The notes below the pieces were generated by a model. It saw nothing but the letters and a program-made list of their open reading frames with translations. It had not been told where the DNA came from and did no database searches. Positions 20,740 through 29,800 of a stretch of DNA of 43,050 nt are shown piece after piece. The DNA is from Gamarada debralockiae. Lineage: Eukaryota > Ascomycota > Leotiomycetes > Helotiales > Hyphodiscaceae. How positions within the stretch are numbered: the first letter of the stretch is position 1; every line of letters starts with the position of its first letter. Location: contig NXFV01000302.1 of NCBI GenBank assembly GCA_002803225.1, forward strand, positions 1 through 43,050, given 5' to 3'. The position numbers and the translations under genes are program-made.

Positions 20740-23012
20740 TTAGTGAGTTTTAGCGAACTTAGCGCTGAACTTACACTGAAAACAGCTAAGGTCACCTATT
20801 AGTGCTTATTGGCGGACTATGCCACTGTATATGCGTTACTTTTGACCGGAATCTCCGTACGTGGGAATAAAACTTCTCTCTTGATTCTGTCCCTCCTTGA
20901 CCTCTTCTCTCCTGCTAAGCAGATCCCTAACCCCGAATGTCTTCAGCAATTATAGGCCGTTCCTATCCACGTTAAAGCAGTTGAAACAAGCCTCTTGAAT
21001 ACAGATCTTTGCTGGCGTTGAGCCTTTTGCCGCGCCTCCCAGCGTGCCCACGTAAGCTTAATCCAAGCTGTCCACTCATCCACGGTAAGCGGTCCATCAA
21101 GAGCAACCTCGAGCAACAATCTTGTTGCATCCTCGGCCAGTCCTCTCCTGCCCTCCCTGTTTTCCTTGGCGAGACGATCAAGCTCCGCATTCATCTCCGT
21201 GCTGAAATCCGGACACGTCGCCCTTACAAACCCATTAGCTGAATCAACATCACGCAACGAGACTTCGCACACGAGGCGGATGGAATTCTGCATTGCCCAG
21301 GACGGGTCCCCAGTAAAGTTCCACGTGCTTGGAGCACCCGAGCAGAGCTCAAGACGCTGTATGTTTCTGTTCCGCTCCCGGAGGTAGGTGAAAAGCTGAT
21401 GTGTTGCAGAAACGGTGACATATGGTGTTGGAGGTGCAGGATTTTCGATGCCTAGCTCGAACCATAGCTGGACACTTCGGAGGCACGGAAAGCTCGCAAT
21501 AATATCGAGCGTACTATAGGGCCAGGCGTCCTCGGTTTTATCCCTGGCGATATCCAGGGCCAGCTCCTCGAGATGCGGGAGGCCGTTGCGCAAGGCGACC
21601 AGATCGGCATCAGTTATGAGACTATTGGCCGTCCATAGCGGCTCCAAGCAATGCATCGTCAGTCTGCGCAGCGCTGCTCCGTGCCGGGTAATGGGACCAG
21701 GCTTATTGCTGACATTGCTCCAACTTGGAATAGTCAGGAGCTCTAGCGCCGTGGGGATTTGCTCTAGGAACGCGGTCCTATCCCAGCGCAGATCGAATCT
21801 CTGCTCGAAGACGACTTCTTTGAGAGCCGTTAGTTTCGGAGCTATTTCCAGTGCCAGGGGGGAAGGGATATCATATAACCTGCGCAATCGCGACCAATCG
21901 AACTTCTCGGCCCAGTACTGGAACTCGTTACCCTTCTCCGGATACCCGGTACAATAAATATAACGTATAGCAAGGAGAGCTGCTGTAGGCTCGCGGCCCC
22001 AGGGATAGAATGCGACGCCGAGCTCCTCCAACGCCGGCGGTCTCTCGCCGCCAGACAGGCCCAGCCCGCAGTACGGGGCCCCCGGCCCAGGCCAACTCAC
22101 GATGCCGTAAGGAGGGCGAACAGGCGGCCTGACATAGAGCAGTAGAATGCGGGCGAGACGCGGGCACGAGAGCAGCACCTGCTTCAAGGCGTGCATCGTT
22201 GCGTGACACGCACGCTCGTCGACGAACGCGACGTGGACGGACAGCGAGAAGAGGTTCTGGTTGTCTATAAGCTGGGCGAGGAACGCGCGCACCTGGTCGT
22301 GCGGTTCGTCCATGGCGGCGACGGATGTGTACAGGCGTGTACGCATGGGCACGTGATTAAGCAAGGCACGCGGGATAGGCGCGGACATGCGCCAGTGTAA
22401 GTCACGCAATCCGGTCATGCTGAGTAACATGTCGGCCAGGCGAGTTAGGATCTCGTCTTCGTCCTCGTTCCCTTCCCCTTCCCCTTCCCCTTCCCCTCCC
22501 CCCTGGTGTGTGTTGCTGCTGCCGCTCACCTCGAGGACGCGGACGGCGGGCAGCAGAAGATTGCGTGAGAGGACGTCGAGGCAGCCCCGCGCCTGTCTGC
22601 GCCTGTCCAGAGAGATGTGCACCGTGCGGTGCTGGACGAGCCGCGCCTTCCCGTACAAGGCAGAGCAGAGCGATGCTATCGTACGCAAATCGACATCGTC
22701 GACAAAGCTAAAGATCAGCAGCACTACCTCGTCAGGCAGCTGTGCTAGCGAGCGGCGTCCCAGGTCGAGAGGCACCGGCACGCGTGCCGCGATGCAAACG
22801 GGCACGTGCTCGTGCTCGTGCTCAGCCTTGTTCTGGTGCTGACGCTTGCTGAAATATGCGCGTATTCGAGCCATCGCAAAACTTGCTGTGGTGATGGAGG
22901 AAAGTCAATAGAACGCACGCATTAGAGTTGGAGTCCATACTTGACTGGAAGCGCACGGACCAAGTCTAGGCGGATGCACTATAAATAAATCTTATTTAAT
23001 AGTCGGCCACTA
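20740..23012. mobile_element. 2.27-kb block inserted in the aldo-keto reductase gene
   Basis: The block separates codons that are adjacent in the family. Its plus-strand ends read TTAGTGAG at 20740 and GGCCACTA at 23012, so the termini are inverted TAGTG/CACTA only. On the minus strand the 3' end is CTCACTAA followed by T, with a small hairpin (AGCG-loop-CGCT) about 12 bases before it. This resembles a Helitron 3' terminus (CTRR next to T), but the expected 5' TC end is absent. No transposase or helicase lies inside; the only large gene is the F-box ORF at 20943-22874. Calling it a mobile element is inference from the split host gene. Confidence 0.5.
20943..22874 (-). CDS. F-box protein, single exon, 643 aa, inside the inserted block
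   Basis: An uninterrupted 644-codon frame starts at ATG 22874. An F-box lies at about residues 40-85 (SLAQLPDEVVLLIFSFVDDV then IASLCSALYGKARLV), followed by leucine-rich sequence with no further domain that I recognise. A Gly-Glu repeat at about residues 125-135 is encoded by tandem CCCCTT units near 22480-22500. Codon third positions are visibly richer in G and C than in the neighbouring genes, and there are no introns, unlike most genes here. It probably recruits substrates to an SCF ubiquitin ligase if expressed. Only about 140 bp separate its ATG from the edge of the inserted block, so any promoter is short or borrowed. Confidence 0.85.
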   Translation of the reverse strand: MARIRAYFSKRQHQNKAEHEHEHVPVCIAARVPVPLDLGRRSLAQLPDEVVLLIFSFVDDVDLRTIASLCSALYGKARLVQHRTVHISLDRRRQARGCLDVLSRNLLLPAVRVLEVSGSSNTHQGGGEGEGEGEGNEDEDEILTRLADMLLSMTGLRDLHWRMSAPIPRALLNHVPMRTRLYTSVAAMDEPHDQVRAFLAQLIDNQNLFSLSVHVAFVDERACHATMHALKQVLLSCPRLARILLLYVRPPVRPPYGIVSWPGPGAPYCGLGLSGGERPPALEELGVAFYPWGREPTAALLAIRYIYCTGYPEKGNEFQYWAEKFDWSRLRRLYDIPSPLALEIAPKLTALKEVVFEQRFDLRWDRTAFLEQIPTALELLTIPSWSNVSNKPGPITRHGAALRRLTMHCLEPLWTANSLITDADLVALRNGLPHLEELALDIARDKTEDAWPYSTLDIIASFPCLRSVQLWFELGIENPAPPTPYVTVSATHQLFTYLRERNRNIQRLELCSGAPSTWNFTGDPSWAMQNSIRLVCEVSLRDVDSANGFVRATCPDFSTEMNAELDRLAKENREGRRGLAEDATRLLLEVALDGPLTVDEWTAWIKLTWARWEARQKAQRQQRSVFKRLVSTALTWIGTAYNC

Positions 23013-23787
23013 GTTCTCCTCTTGGAAGCGCGGACCGCGCTTTTGCTGCTCCGTCACGTCGTTGAAGGACTTGATCTGACCCGTAAAGAATCCTCTCCCC
23101 AGTGTGTTATGGGCGATAATCGGGATCTCGAGTTCAGCGTAGGTTGATGCAACGTCGTTGGTCTGGATGTCCGTACTAAAGAGGGAGAACTCAACTTCCA
23201 CCGCCGCGATAGGATGGATGGAGGCAGCGCGACGGATAGTAGCAGCAGCGGTCTCAGAGAGACCAATGCCACCTATCTTCCCCGCCTTGACGAACTCAGC
23301 CAGATACCCAATGGTCTCTTCAATCGGTACTCTCGGATCTACGCGCGCACTCGAAGATATCAATCTTCTTCTTCCCGTCCAAAATCTTTAAACACTCCTC
23401 AATGCTCCTAGTAACGCCTTCCTTATCGCCAGTGGGTGTGAAAGTACCCGGCTCAACAGCGCCCTTAATGCTCAGCACAACCTTATCCGCATCCTCGGGG
23501 TATCTAGCAAAATAGTCGTGCAGGAGGTGGAGGGAGTTAGCGTCTTTGGGGCCATAGATCTCGCCTCCGTTCCAGAAGTTGGAGCTGGATGCAAGGACGG
23601 CTTTCATGGTTTTAAAGGCGTCTTCGTAATGAGTGGGCTGATCACGCGATGTAAAGCCTATAGATTCGGTGTGTTAATGATTTAGCGATGTTGCATCTAG
23701 AATATGTTTATAGAGACAAGAGGGTGGATTTATACCCATGAGACCGAAACCAATGGGCCCGACTTGTTTTCCGCAAAGAGTAGTTAT
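23010..23787 (-). pseudogene. Aldo-keto reductase (pyridoxal reductase-like), N-terminal part
   Basis: Exon 1 (about 23787-23736) reads TTLCGKQVGPIGFGLMG. After an intron (23735-23658) exon 2 gives KAVLASSSNFWNGGEIYGP, then PEDADKVVLSIKGAVEPG and the IDIFECAR motif. A one-base loss in the CGCGCG run at about 23341-23350 shifts the frame to VDPRVPIEETIGYLAEF, then GKIGGIGLSE and FSTDIQTNDVAS, ending EEN at 23013 where the inserted block begins with TAG. The family would be an NADPH-dependent cytosolic reductase of pyridoxal or related aldehydes. The expected initiator Met position reads ATA at 23787-23785. The gene thus has three independent lesions: start loss, frameshift and insertion. Confidence 0.85.
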
Positions 23788-24028
23788 TTCAGAGAAATTG
23801 TTGCTTTGCAGAGAAAGTTCTTTAAGTTTCGTAGAAGACTCGATCCTATTGTAAATGGTCACTCCAATTTCCAGTTAGTACGTCTTCCTTGTATATTTGT
23901 CTCTCATCTACTTAGGACTGCAAGCCCAAGGGCAATACGCTAAGGTAGAGGCGGAGTTAAAACGGAGTTACGAGTCTGGGATAAGTCTGAGAATACAGAA
24001 TAAGTAATATCGCTGAGCATATTATATA

Positions 24029-24212
24029 TAGTAAAACCCCTCTATAAGAATAGCCTCGGGACCGGCGATTTATAAGAAGATTACGAAGTTATTCTTATAT
24101 TTTTAGTGAGCCTCGCCAAAAATTATCTCTGCGGGACCGGGAATCTTATTCTTATAGAGGGGGTTTTTATAGGATATTCTTATATCGGGGATTCTTTAGC
24201 GGGGTTTTACTG
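24029..24212. mobile_element. Short pogo-like MITE, about 184 bp
   Basis: The left end TAGTAAAACCCC (24029-24040) pairs with the right end GGGGTTTTACTG (24201-24212); on the complement the right end reads CAGTAAAACCCC, starting CAGT as in pogo-type TIRs. An inner inverted repeat is also present: CCCCTCTATAAGAATA (24037-24052) against its near-complement at 24148-24165. TA precedes the left end, but TG follows the right, so one target copy seems mutated. Non-coding. Confidence 0.6.
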
Positions 24213-24780
24213 TGATTTGAAATTCAACGTAGTGCGACTTCGGCATACCAGATCAATTCTAGACAATATTACTCATTGCCTTCAACATCCCAGTTCTGCC
24301 TCCTATATCCGAGCCGTTCAGCTACTCATACCTACAAAATATCCAGAATAGCCACTATGAAACGCGGGTTTCAAGGCTCAATGCGAGGCTACTTCGCCGC
24401 GTGGAATCGTGAATCGACCTTCATCCCACTCCCAATCTCCAAGTTGGTGGCAGAAACAAAACAAGGCAAAATTAACTGGGTAATTAATGAAGTCGACTGA
24501 AAGTCGAGGCATGTTTGATGTGTAAGGACGAGGGAGGCAAATGATGAAGGAGTTGTGAAGTCTTCACTGATATAGTGTGAAACCGACACATGATCCGACC
24601 CTGATTCTATATATATATATAAATCTCTTCTACCCCGCTCTGAAGCCAAGATATCATCCGTTACTATATTAACAAACATAAGCAGTAAATGTATCAACTA
24701 CCTACGAAATACCACGGGAGAACCACTCCCCCAAACTCCCCCTAGCAGTATCCATCTCTTGTGGAAACATGGCCAACAGT
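24213..24780. other. Intergenic region
   Basis: About 570 bp between the MITE and the 3' end of the LURP-one-related relic. A TA dinucleotide run lies at about 24609-24622. Short open frames on both strands show no family pattern. Confidence 0.4.
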
Positions 24781-25431
24781 TTACTTCCTCCAAACATGCT
24801 GCATCTCAGCTCGGCAGAGGATGATAGCCACGATCTGAGCCGTAAACTTAGTATCTTTTATATATATTATAGAACATTGGTACTTACAACGGCAAGGTCT
24901 ACCCCGCCAGCAACTCGAGCCCTCCGAACGCTCCTGTCAAGCCCGTTGAGACTAGTGTTGACTTCCGTCATCAGGATTTCAGCAACGGGTGCACCTTTGA
25001 TATTGACTATCGTCGTGAGAGCGCTTTAGTTCTTTAGCCGGACCTCGACAATCACCTCATTGCCTTTATCGTCCTCATTTCGGACGACAACGTCAAGAGC
25101 CTGGCGTTGCCTGAATGAAATATGTCGCAGAGGGCAGATCTCACGACCACTCGGGCTCTCTACTGCCCATTTGTTCTTTAATGAGTAGCCGATAATTTTT
25201 GCGTAAGTCAAAAAGGGGACTACCAGAGGCGTCCTTGACTGTACGGCGCCAGCTCAATGATGCTATGCCTTTGCTCTCTGCGGTAAAAAGCTTCTCACCA
25301 GCCGCGTCGAACACAGTGACCCTTTGGAATACGCGATCATAGCATTGCATAACGATACTGGTCTCCCCCTTTTTAATAAAGCCATCAGCTATGGCGACAG
25401 AAAATGATTGAGTCTCGAGGGTCGTTTCCAT
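24781..25431 (-). pseudogene. LURP-one-related (LOR, tubby C-terminal-like) protein, two lesions
   Basis: The ATG at 25431 starts a frame reading SFSVAIADGFIKKGETSIVM then VFDAAGEKLFTAESKG and SWRRTVKDASGSPLFDLR, typical of the tubby-like barrel of LURP-one-related proteins. A one-base shift at about 25190-25215 moves to NKWAVESPSGREICPLRHIS and ALDVVVRNEDDKGNEVIVEV. A TAA at 25026-25028 then interrupts; the same frame continues SALTTIVNIKGAPVAEILM to an intron (24887-24835, GTAAGT to CAG) and ends CRAEMQHVWRK at 24781. Total length, about 200 residues, is normal for the family. The stop could come from CAA by one transition. Function of fungal members is unknown. Confidence 0.75.
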
Positions 25432-26959
25432 TATTTCTTATAAGCGCTACCTCGGTGAGGTTGTAAACAGATAAAAGAGCAGCTCCGATGATTGAGTATC
25501 GATTCGAGTAATAAGAGTAAGAGACGAAGACGATGCAAGAACAACTCCACAGGCAATTCACCAGTGTTGCCTAAAATTAAATAAAACAAAGTGTTGTCAA
25601 GAATAGCTCATATGTTAGATAAGGTAAGGGATACTAGGAGGAAGGAGGGTGATCTTTTGATCCCTCTGTTCGACACTCCGAAACACCAACCTTAGCCCCA
25701 TATCCCAGATATAGCCACACTATTTCATCTCAATTCCATCTCATGGCCCGCACAAAGATGGCGAGCATTGCTGCCCTGTAAGAAAGAGAGAAAAAGGGGG
25801 GGTGCCGCGATGCTCTCCTCCCCCCCTTTTTTTTAATGGAGGCGCTGCCATCAAACCTTCGGGCCGCTACGCGCCCCCCTTGGCCTTCTTGGGGTGGGCG
25901 CTTAGGCTGCGGCACGGGTAGATGCCTAAAAGGGCTCCCTGGCCAACTGCGCTCCCTCAGCCTGAGGGGTCAATGACTTGGCTTCACACCTAGCCGGCAC
26001 CACATCGCGGAGATAAAGTATTTTCAATCTTCTGTCAATTTCAGCAATTAAAAGGAAATCGAGGCTTTAGATAACCACTAGTGCCCTGAGAGCATCCAGG
26101 TCAATTACTCCGTCAGAGTAAATAATCAGGACTTCTACTTATGGAAGTTCCACATCAAGCGTGCGTGGTTTAAGACATTGTTTGTCACAATTCCGATTCC
26201 TCTTTGCTGAGACTGCTTCAACTGTTCATATTGTATGGGTTTTCGCCCAATTATCGCAAAGAACTTACTCATGAGATCCACCAAGTGAAAGAGCAGAGAG
26301 AGAAATATGAACAAAGGGAACCTTGTCCACTTGGTAACAATGCTGATCAGTTCTCATTTGAGAGGTAAGAAGCTTTAGGTCCCAATATCTTTATTAGACT
26401 TTTTTAGTCTCTACGCTGGCATGGTAACCAACAGATAGGAATTGAACATCAACTTCTGTTACTAGAGAAATAGAACGCAAAGAATGTGCTGAAGCGAAGA
26501 TGTTCAACAATGATAGGCGTATTTTGAAGAGAGTTTGAAAGGAAATGCATGGGGAACTTAGTGAGACCGTGAGTGGAGCATGATGGACTGGAAACGAATC
26601 CCTCATCGTTGATTGCCGTGAATCAAGGGCGAAATATTTCCTCAAATTCTACGTTTTGCCTCTAATACCATGACTAGATCGCGAAGCGCATCAGGAAGGA
26701 CGCAACTTAACGAATCAATGAAACTCAATTCGACCTCGGTTTCAATTACCCCACATTCGCCACTCTCGGATAACAACCCCAACCCCACCTTTGGTAAAGG
26801 GCGCATTGCAAGACCGCTTTCTCCAAACTACCGATTACTTATTTATCCCCTCCCCTCATCTCACCTCAGCTCACTCTTCATCTATATTCGCTAATAATCT
26901 CACTCCCTTCGCATCACCATCATCCATGATTACTCATCAAACAAATTAGGAACAAACCA
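25432..26959. other. 1.5-kb intergenic region with a GC-rich island
   Basis: There is no convincing gene. 25770-25930 is a GC-rich island containing a G7/C7 hairpin listed separately. 26670-26894 is an open plus frame beginning with ATG, but it has low-complexity Ser/Asn/Pro composition and lies in the likely leader of the next gene, just upstream of ATG 26960. Confidence 0.45.
25791..25831. repeat. G7/C7 hairpin
   Basis: AAAAAGGGGGGG (25791-25802) and CCCCCCCTTTTT (25820-25831) form a perfect 12-bp stem around a 17-nt loop. It sits in a GC-rich island within AT-rich flanks. A similar structure occurs at 42860-42912. Confidence 0.7.
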
Positions 26960-28056
26960 ATGGCTCCTCCCTCAGCAACTCACCCCATCGAAACAGGGGC
27001 CTCAATCCCCACAAATGCATACGAGAAAGCCCAAACGGGCACCGCGCCCAACCAACCAGCCTCGACGGAAAACCAAGCCGTGAAGGCGATGGAGGGCATC
27101 AAATTCCCCTCTGCGCCGAAGTTTACGGATAAGTACGCCGAGCGCGAGTATCAGAAGGGGAGATTGGCGCTTGCGTTTAGGATTTTTGCGAAATTGGGAT
27201 TTGATGAAGGTGTTGCGGGGCATATTACTTTGAGGGTAAGTACATGCAGTGGGATGTTTATTCAATGGGGTAGGAGTTGTGGGGAGGAAGGGAAGGGAGT
27301 TGACGTCAAAAGTGGGGTTGGAATTGAACAATGCTGATAGCGGAATAGGATCCCGTGGAACCTACAAGCTTCTGGGTGAATCCCTTTGGGGTCGCATGGC
27401 CTCTTTTGAAAGCTTCGGATTTGATTCTTGTCAACAAGGAAGGAAAAGTGGTCGATGGTGGACCTGTACGTCTTTTGAATACTGCTGGTACGTACCGCTC
27501 TTTCCCTCCCAATTCATATGTCTTCGCCGAATACTAATCCAACCTCCTTTCTCTAGCATACATGATTCACCATGCAGTGCACACGGCTCGCCCCGAAATA
27601 AACTGCGTCGCACATTCACACTCAATCTACGGTCGATCTTTCTGCACACTCGGCCGAAACTTAGACACCATAACGCAAGATTCCTGTGCCTTCCACAACG
27701 ACATCGCACTCTACTCCTCTTTCCGGGGCATCGTGTTAGCAGAAGATGAAGGAATCGCCATCGCCGCCGCACTCGGCCAAAAGAAAGCGGCGTTGCTGCA
27801 AAACCACGGATTGTTGACATGCGGGAAGACGATTGAGTCAGCGGTATTCTGGTTTATGAGTCTGGAGAAATGCTGCCATGCGCAATTGATGGCTGATGCT
27901 GCGGCAGGAGGAAGAGGTGGTGAGACGGTCAAGATTAATGAGGAGGATGCAGCGTATACTTATAAGAGTGTGGGGACGGAGATGGCGGGGTGGTTTAGTG
28001 CTAAGCCTACTTTTGATATGATGGAGCATGAGGCTGGGGTTGACTATAAGTGGTGA
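26960..28056 (+). CDS. Class II aldolase/adducin-domain protein, 304 aa
   Basis: Exons are 26960-27235, 27349-27487 and 27557-28056, with introns GTAAGT...TAG (113 nt) and GTACGT...TAG (69 nt), phases consistent. The N-terminal 55 residues are a polar leader. The class II aldolase fold follows: AFRIFAKLGFDEGVAGHITL (about residues 73-92), NPFGVAWPLLKASDLILV, then metal-binding HSH (about residue 157, in AHSHSIYGRSF) and NHGLLTCG (about 221). These His residues match the zinc site of fuculose-phosphate aldolase-type enzymes. The third metal ligand pattern and substrate cannot be assigned; many fungal members are uncharacterised and cytosolic. Intact, convergent with the hydrolase gene 130 bp downstream. 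Confidence 0.9.
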
Positions 28057-28188
28057 TTTGGTGGAGGAAAACGGATTATTGGATAGGGATGTCATGTTCG
28101 GAAGAAACAAATTGCATGGTGAGGCATTCATTTTGTATCATCATAATGGAACATCGCATTTCTGACCAGGCGTCCTCCTCGTGAACCA

Positions 28189-29148
28189 TCAGATAAACTT
28201 GTTGTAAACGCTACGCACAGCCGCAGCGACCTCGTGCGGCGCCTCCTCAGCAATAAAATGCCCCGCCCCGCCCCCGATTGGCAGCACATCCAATTTGTCT
28301 TTCGAGCCATCATTCATCCACTCCTCCCAAACATTCTTCACATCATACCTCTTCCCCAAATAATCTTTCGAGTACACCACTAGCACGTTAATATACATCT
28401 TCCTACCATTCTTCTGATCATCTTCCTGCAGCTCTATATCCTCCTCTGCTCCAGCCCTGTAGTCGTCGCAAGTTGCTCGAATAACCGATTCGTTTTTGAA
28501 GAAGTTGGCGTAGACACCCACAGCTCCATGTTCCTTGAACTTTGCCAATCCGGCATCGGCCTTTCCCACCCAACGATTAAGGCAAGTCCGCGTCCACACA
28601 TCCCCGCCTTGAACTTGGATCATCTTTGTTGCCAGCTCCACATTGGCTAGAAATGGCCAGTGGAACGAGCTTTTGGAAGCTTTCGGATCCTTAAAAGTCT
28701 GCCACTGGACCAAAGTTGGCACTATATCGAGGAATATGACTCCGAGGATGGGGAGGTCCGACATAGGGGAACTGTCTACGGCAAGGCGATGACAAATGCG
28801 CGCCCCGCGGTCGTGGCCGACGAGGATTACAGGCTGTTTGGTGTTGGGTGGAAGGATATTGGATAAGGCTCCAAGGATTGCAGCACCTTGGTTGAGTTTG
28901 GAATGGGGGACTGAAAGGGGCGAGGAGCGTCCGTAACCGGGGAGGTCGGGGATGAATAACGGCATGCTCGTTGGTAAGAGTGGTATGATATGTCGCCACA
29001 TGAAGCTTGATTGAGGGTATCCATGAAGAAGCACCAACACTGGCTTCTTCACATCCGTAAGGCCCCGATGGCAGTAGAATAGATTATCTTTCGTAGCACT
29101 ACTTCCCAGTCCGAGGCCTGTCATGTGGTTGATATCTTCTGAAGCCAT
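28189..29148 (-). CDS. Alpha/beta hydrolase, epoxide hydrolase/haloacid dehalogenase-like, 319 aa
   Basis: Single exon from ATG 29148. HGYP (about residue 43) is the oxyanion-hole motif. GHDRGARICHRLA (about residues 110-125) carries the nucleophile elbow with Asp, as in epoxide hydrolases and fluoroacetate-type dehalogenases rather than esterases, which have Ser. GGGAGHFIAEEAP near the C terminus supplies the catalytic His. The cap region is rich in Trp (VQWQTF, FHWPFLA, VWTRTCLNRWV), as in haloacetate dehalogenase-like members. Length is normal. Substrate is unknown. There is no signal peptide, so it is likely cytosolic. It is divergent from the Trm4 gene across about 650 bp. Confidence 0.9.
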   Translation of the reverse strand: MASEDINHMTGLGLGSSATKDNLFYCHRGLTDVKKPVLVLLHGYPQSSFMWRHIIPLLPTSMPLFIPDLPGYGRSSPLSVPHSKLNQGAAILGALSNILPPNTKQPVILVGHDRGARICHRLAVDSSPMSDLPILGVIFLDIVPTLVQWQTFKDPKASKSSFHWPFLANVELATKMIQVQGGDVWTRTCLNRWVGKADAGLAKFKEHGAVGVYANFFKNESVIRATCDDYRAGAEEDIELQEDDQKNGRKMYINVLVVYSKDYLGKRYDVKNVWEEWMNDGSKDKLDVLPIGGGAGHFIAEEAPHEVAAAVRSVYNKFI

Positions 29149-29800
29149 CTCTCTTAGAAAGTCAATTGTTCAACAGATTTCAGCGATTGGGGTACCGCAG
29201 TTCGATATCGAATTCTCCGTAATATATGTGCTCAGACTTGATCACTCAATCAGGTAGAGTGATTCAAATTGGTGTATCACAGAAGTCCTCGAGACAGTAT
29301 CTATCGGCTGAACAGGCTGGAATAGTTGATAGTTTGCGTTCCTGGGATTCTTCAAAGCACTGAATCCACAGAACTGAAGACAAATTGTGTGGATGGGATT
29401 GCAAATATAAGAAACTATAAGATTGAGAACGGGAAGTATGTTTGGGACCGCCAAATAGTCGCCTGTGACATTAAGGATGCCCGCAACTGCGGACTCGGAG
29501 CTCGCACGTGATTCAACTTTGTAAGCCGGCCTAATTGATTCACTCGAGTCAATTTAAATAAATCTATTTCATGATTGTTAAATTGACTATGATATGAGTG
29601 AATGATGCCGATTTCTGGGAATGATGACAGAAAAAAGGAAGCTTCTCGTGGAGAGATCAGTTGGTCGGCAGAATGTTTCTCCGAGCCGGACCCGGCCTCG
29701 ATCTTCGAACTTTATTTTTGTGCGATTTTCAAAGCTTCAGATGCGCAGTCACCATATACTGCCCTCAACCTCCCTCTTAACCCGCATAATAAAGTACTTC
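29149..29800. other. Divergent promoter region, hydrolase and Trm4
   Basis: About 650 bp between two head-to-head genes. It contains the inverted repeat at 29538-29603. No gene is recognisable; the open frames in it lack family patterns. Confidence 0.5.
29538..29603. repeat. Small inverted repeat in a divergent promoter
   Basis: Left arm ATTCACTCGAGTCAATTTAA (29538-29557) pairs with TTAAATTGACT (29578-29588) plus GAGTGAAT (29596-29603); the right arm has a 7-nt interruption. It could be a tiny fold-back remnant or a paired regulator site. Confidence 0.55.

Noticed and set aside
27249..27820. Overlapping frames on both strands within the aldolase gene
   Set aside because: They cross the introns and exons of a well-supported class II aldolase gene and have no motifs of their own.
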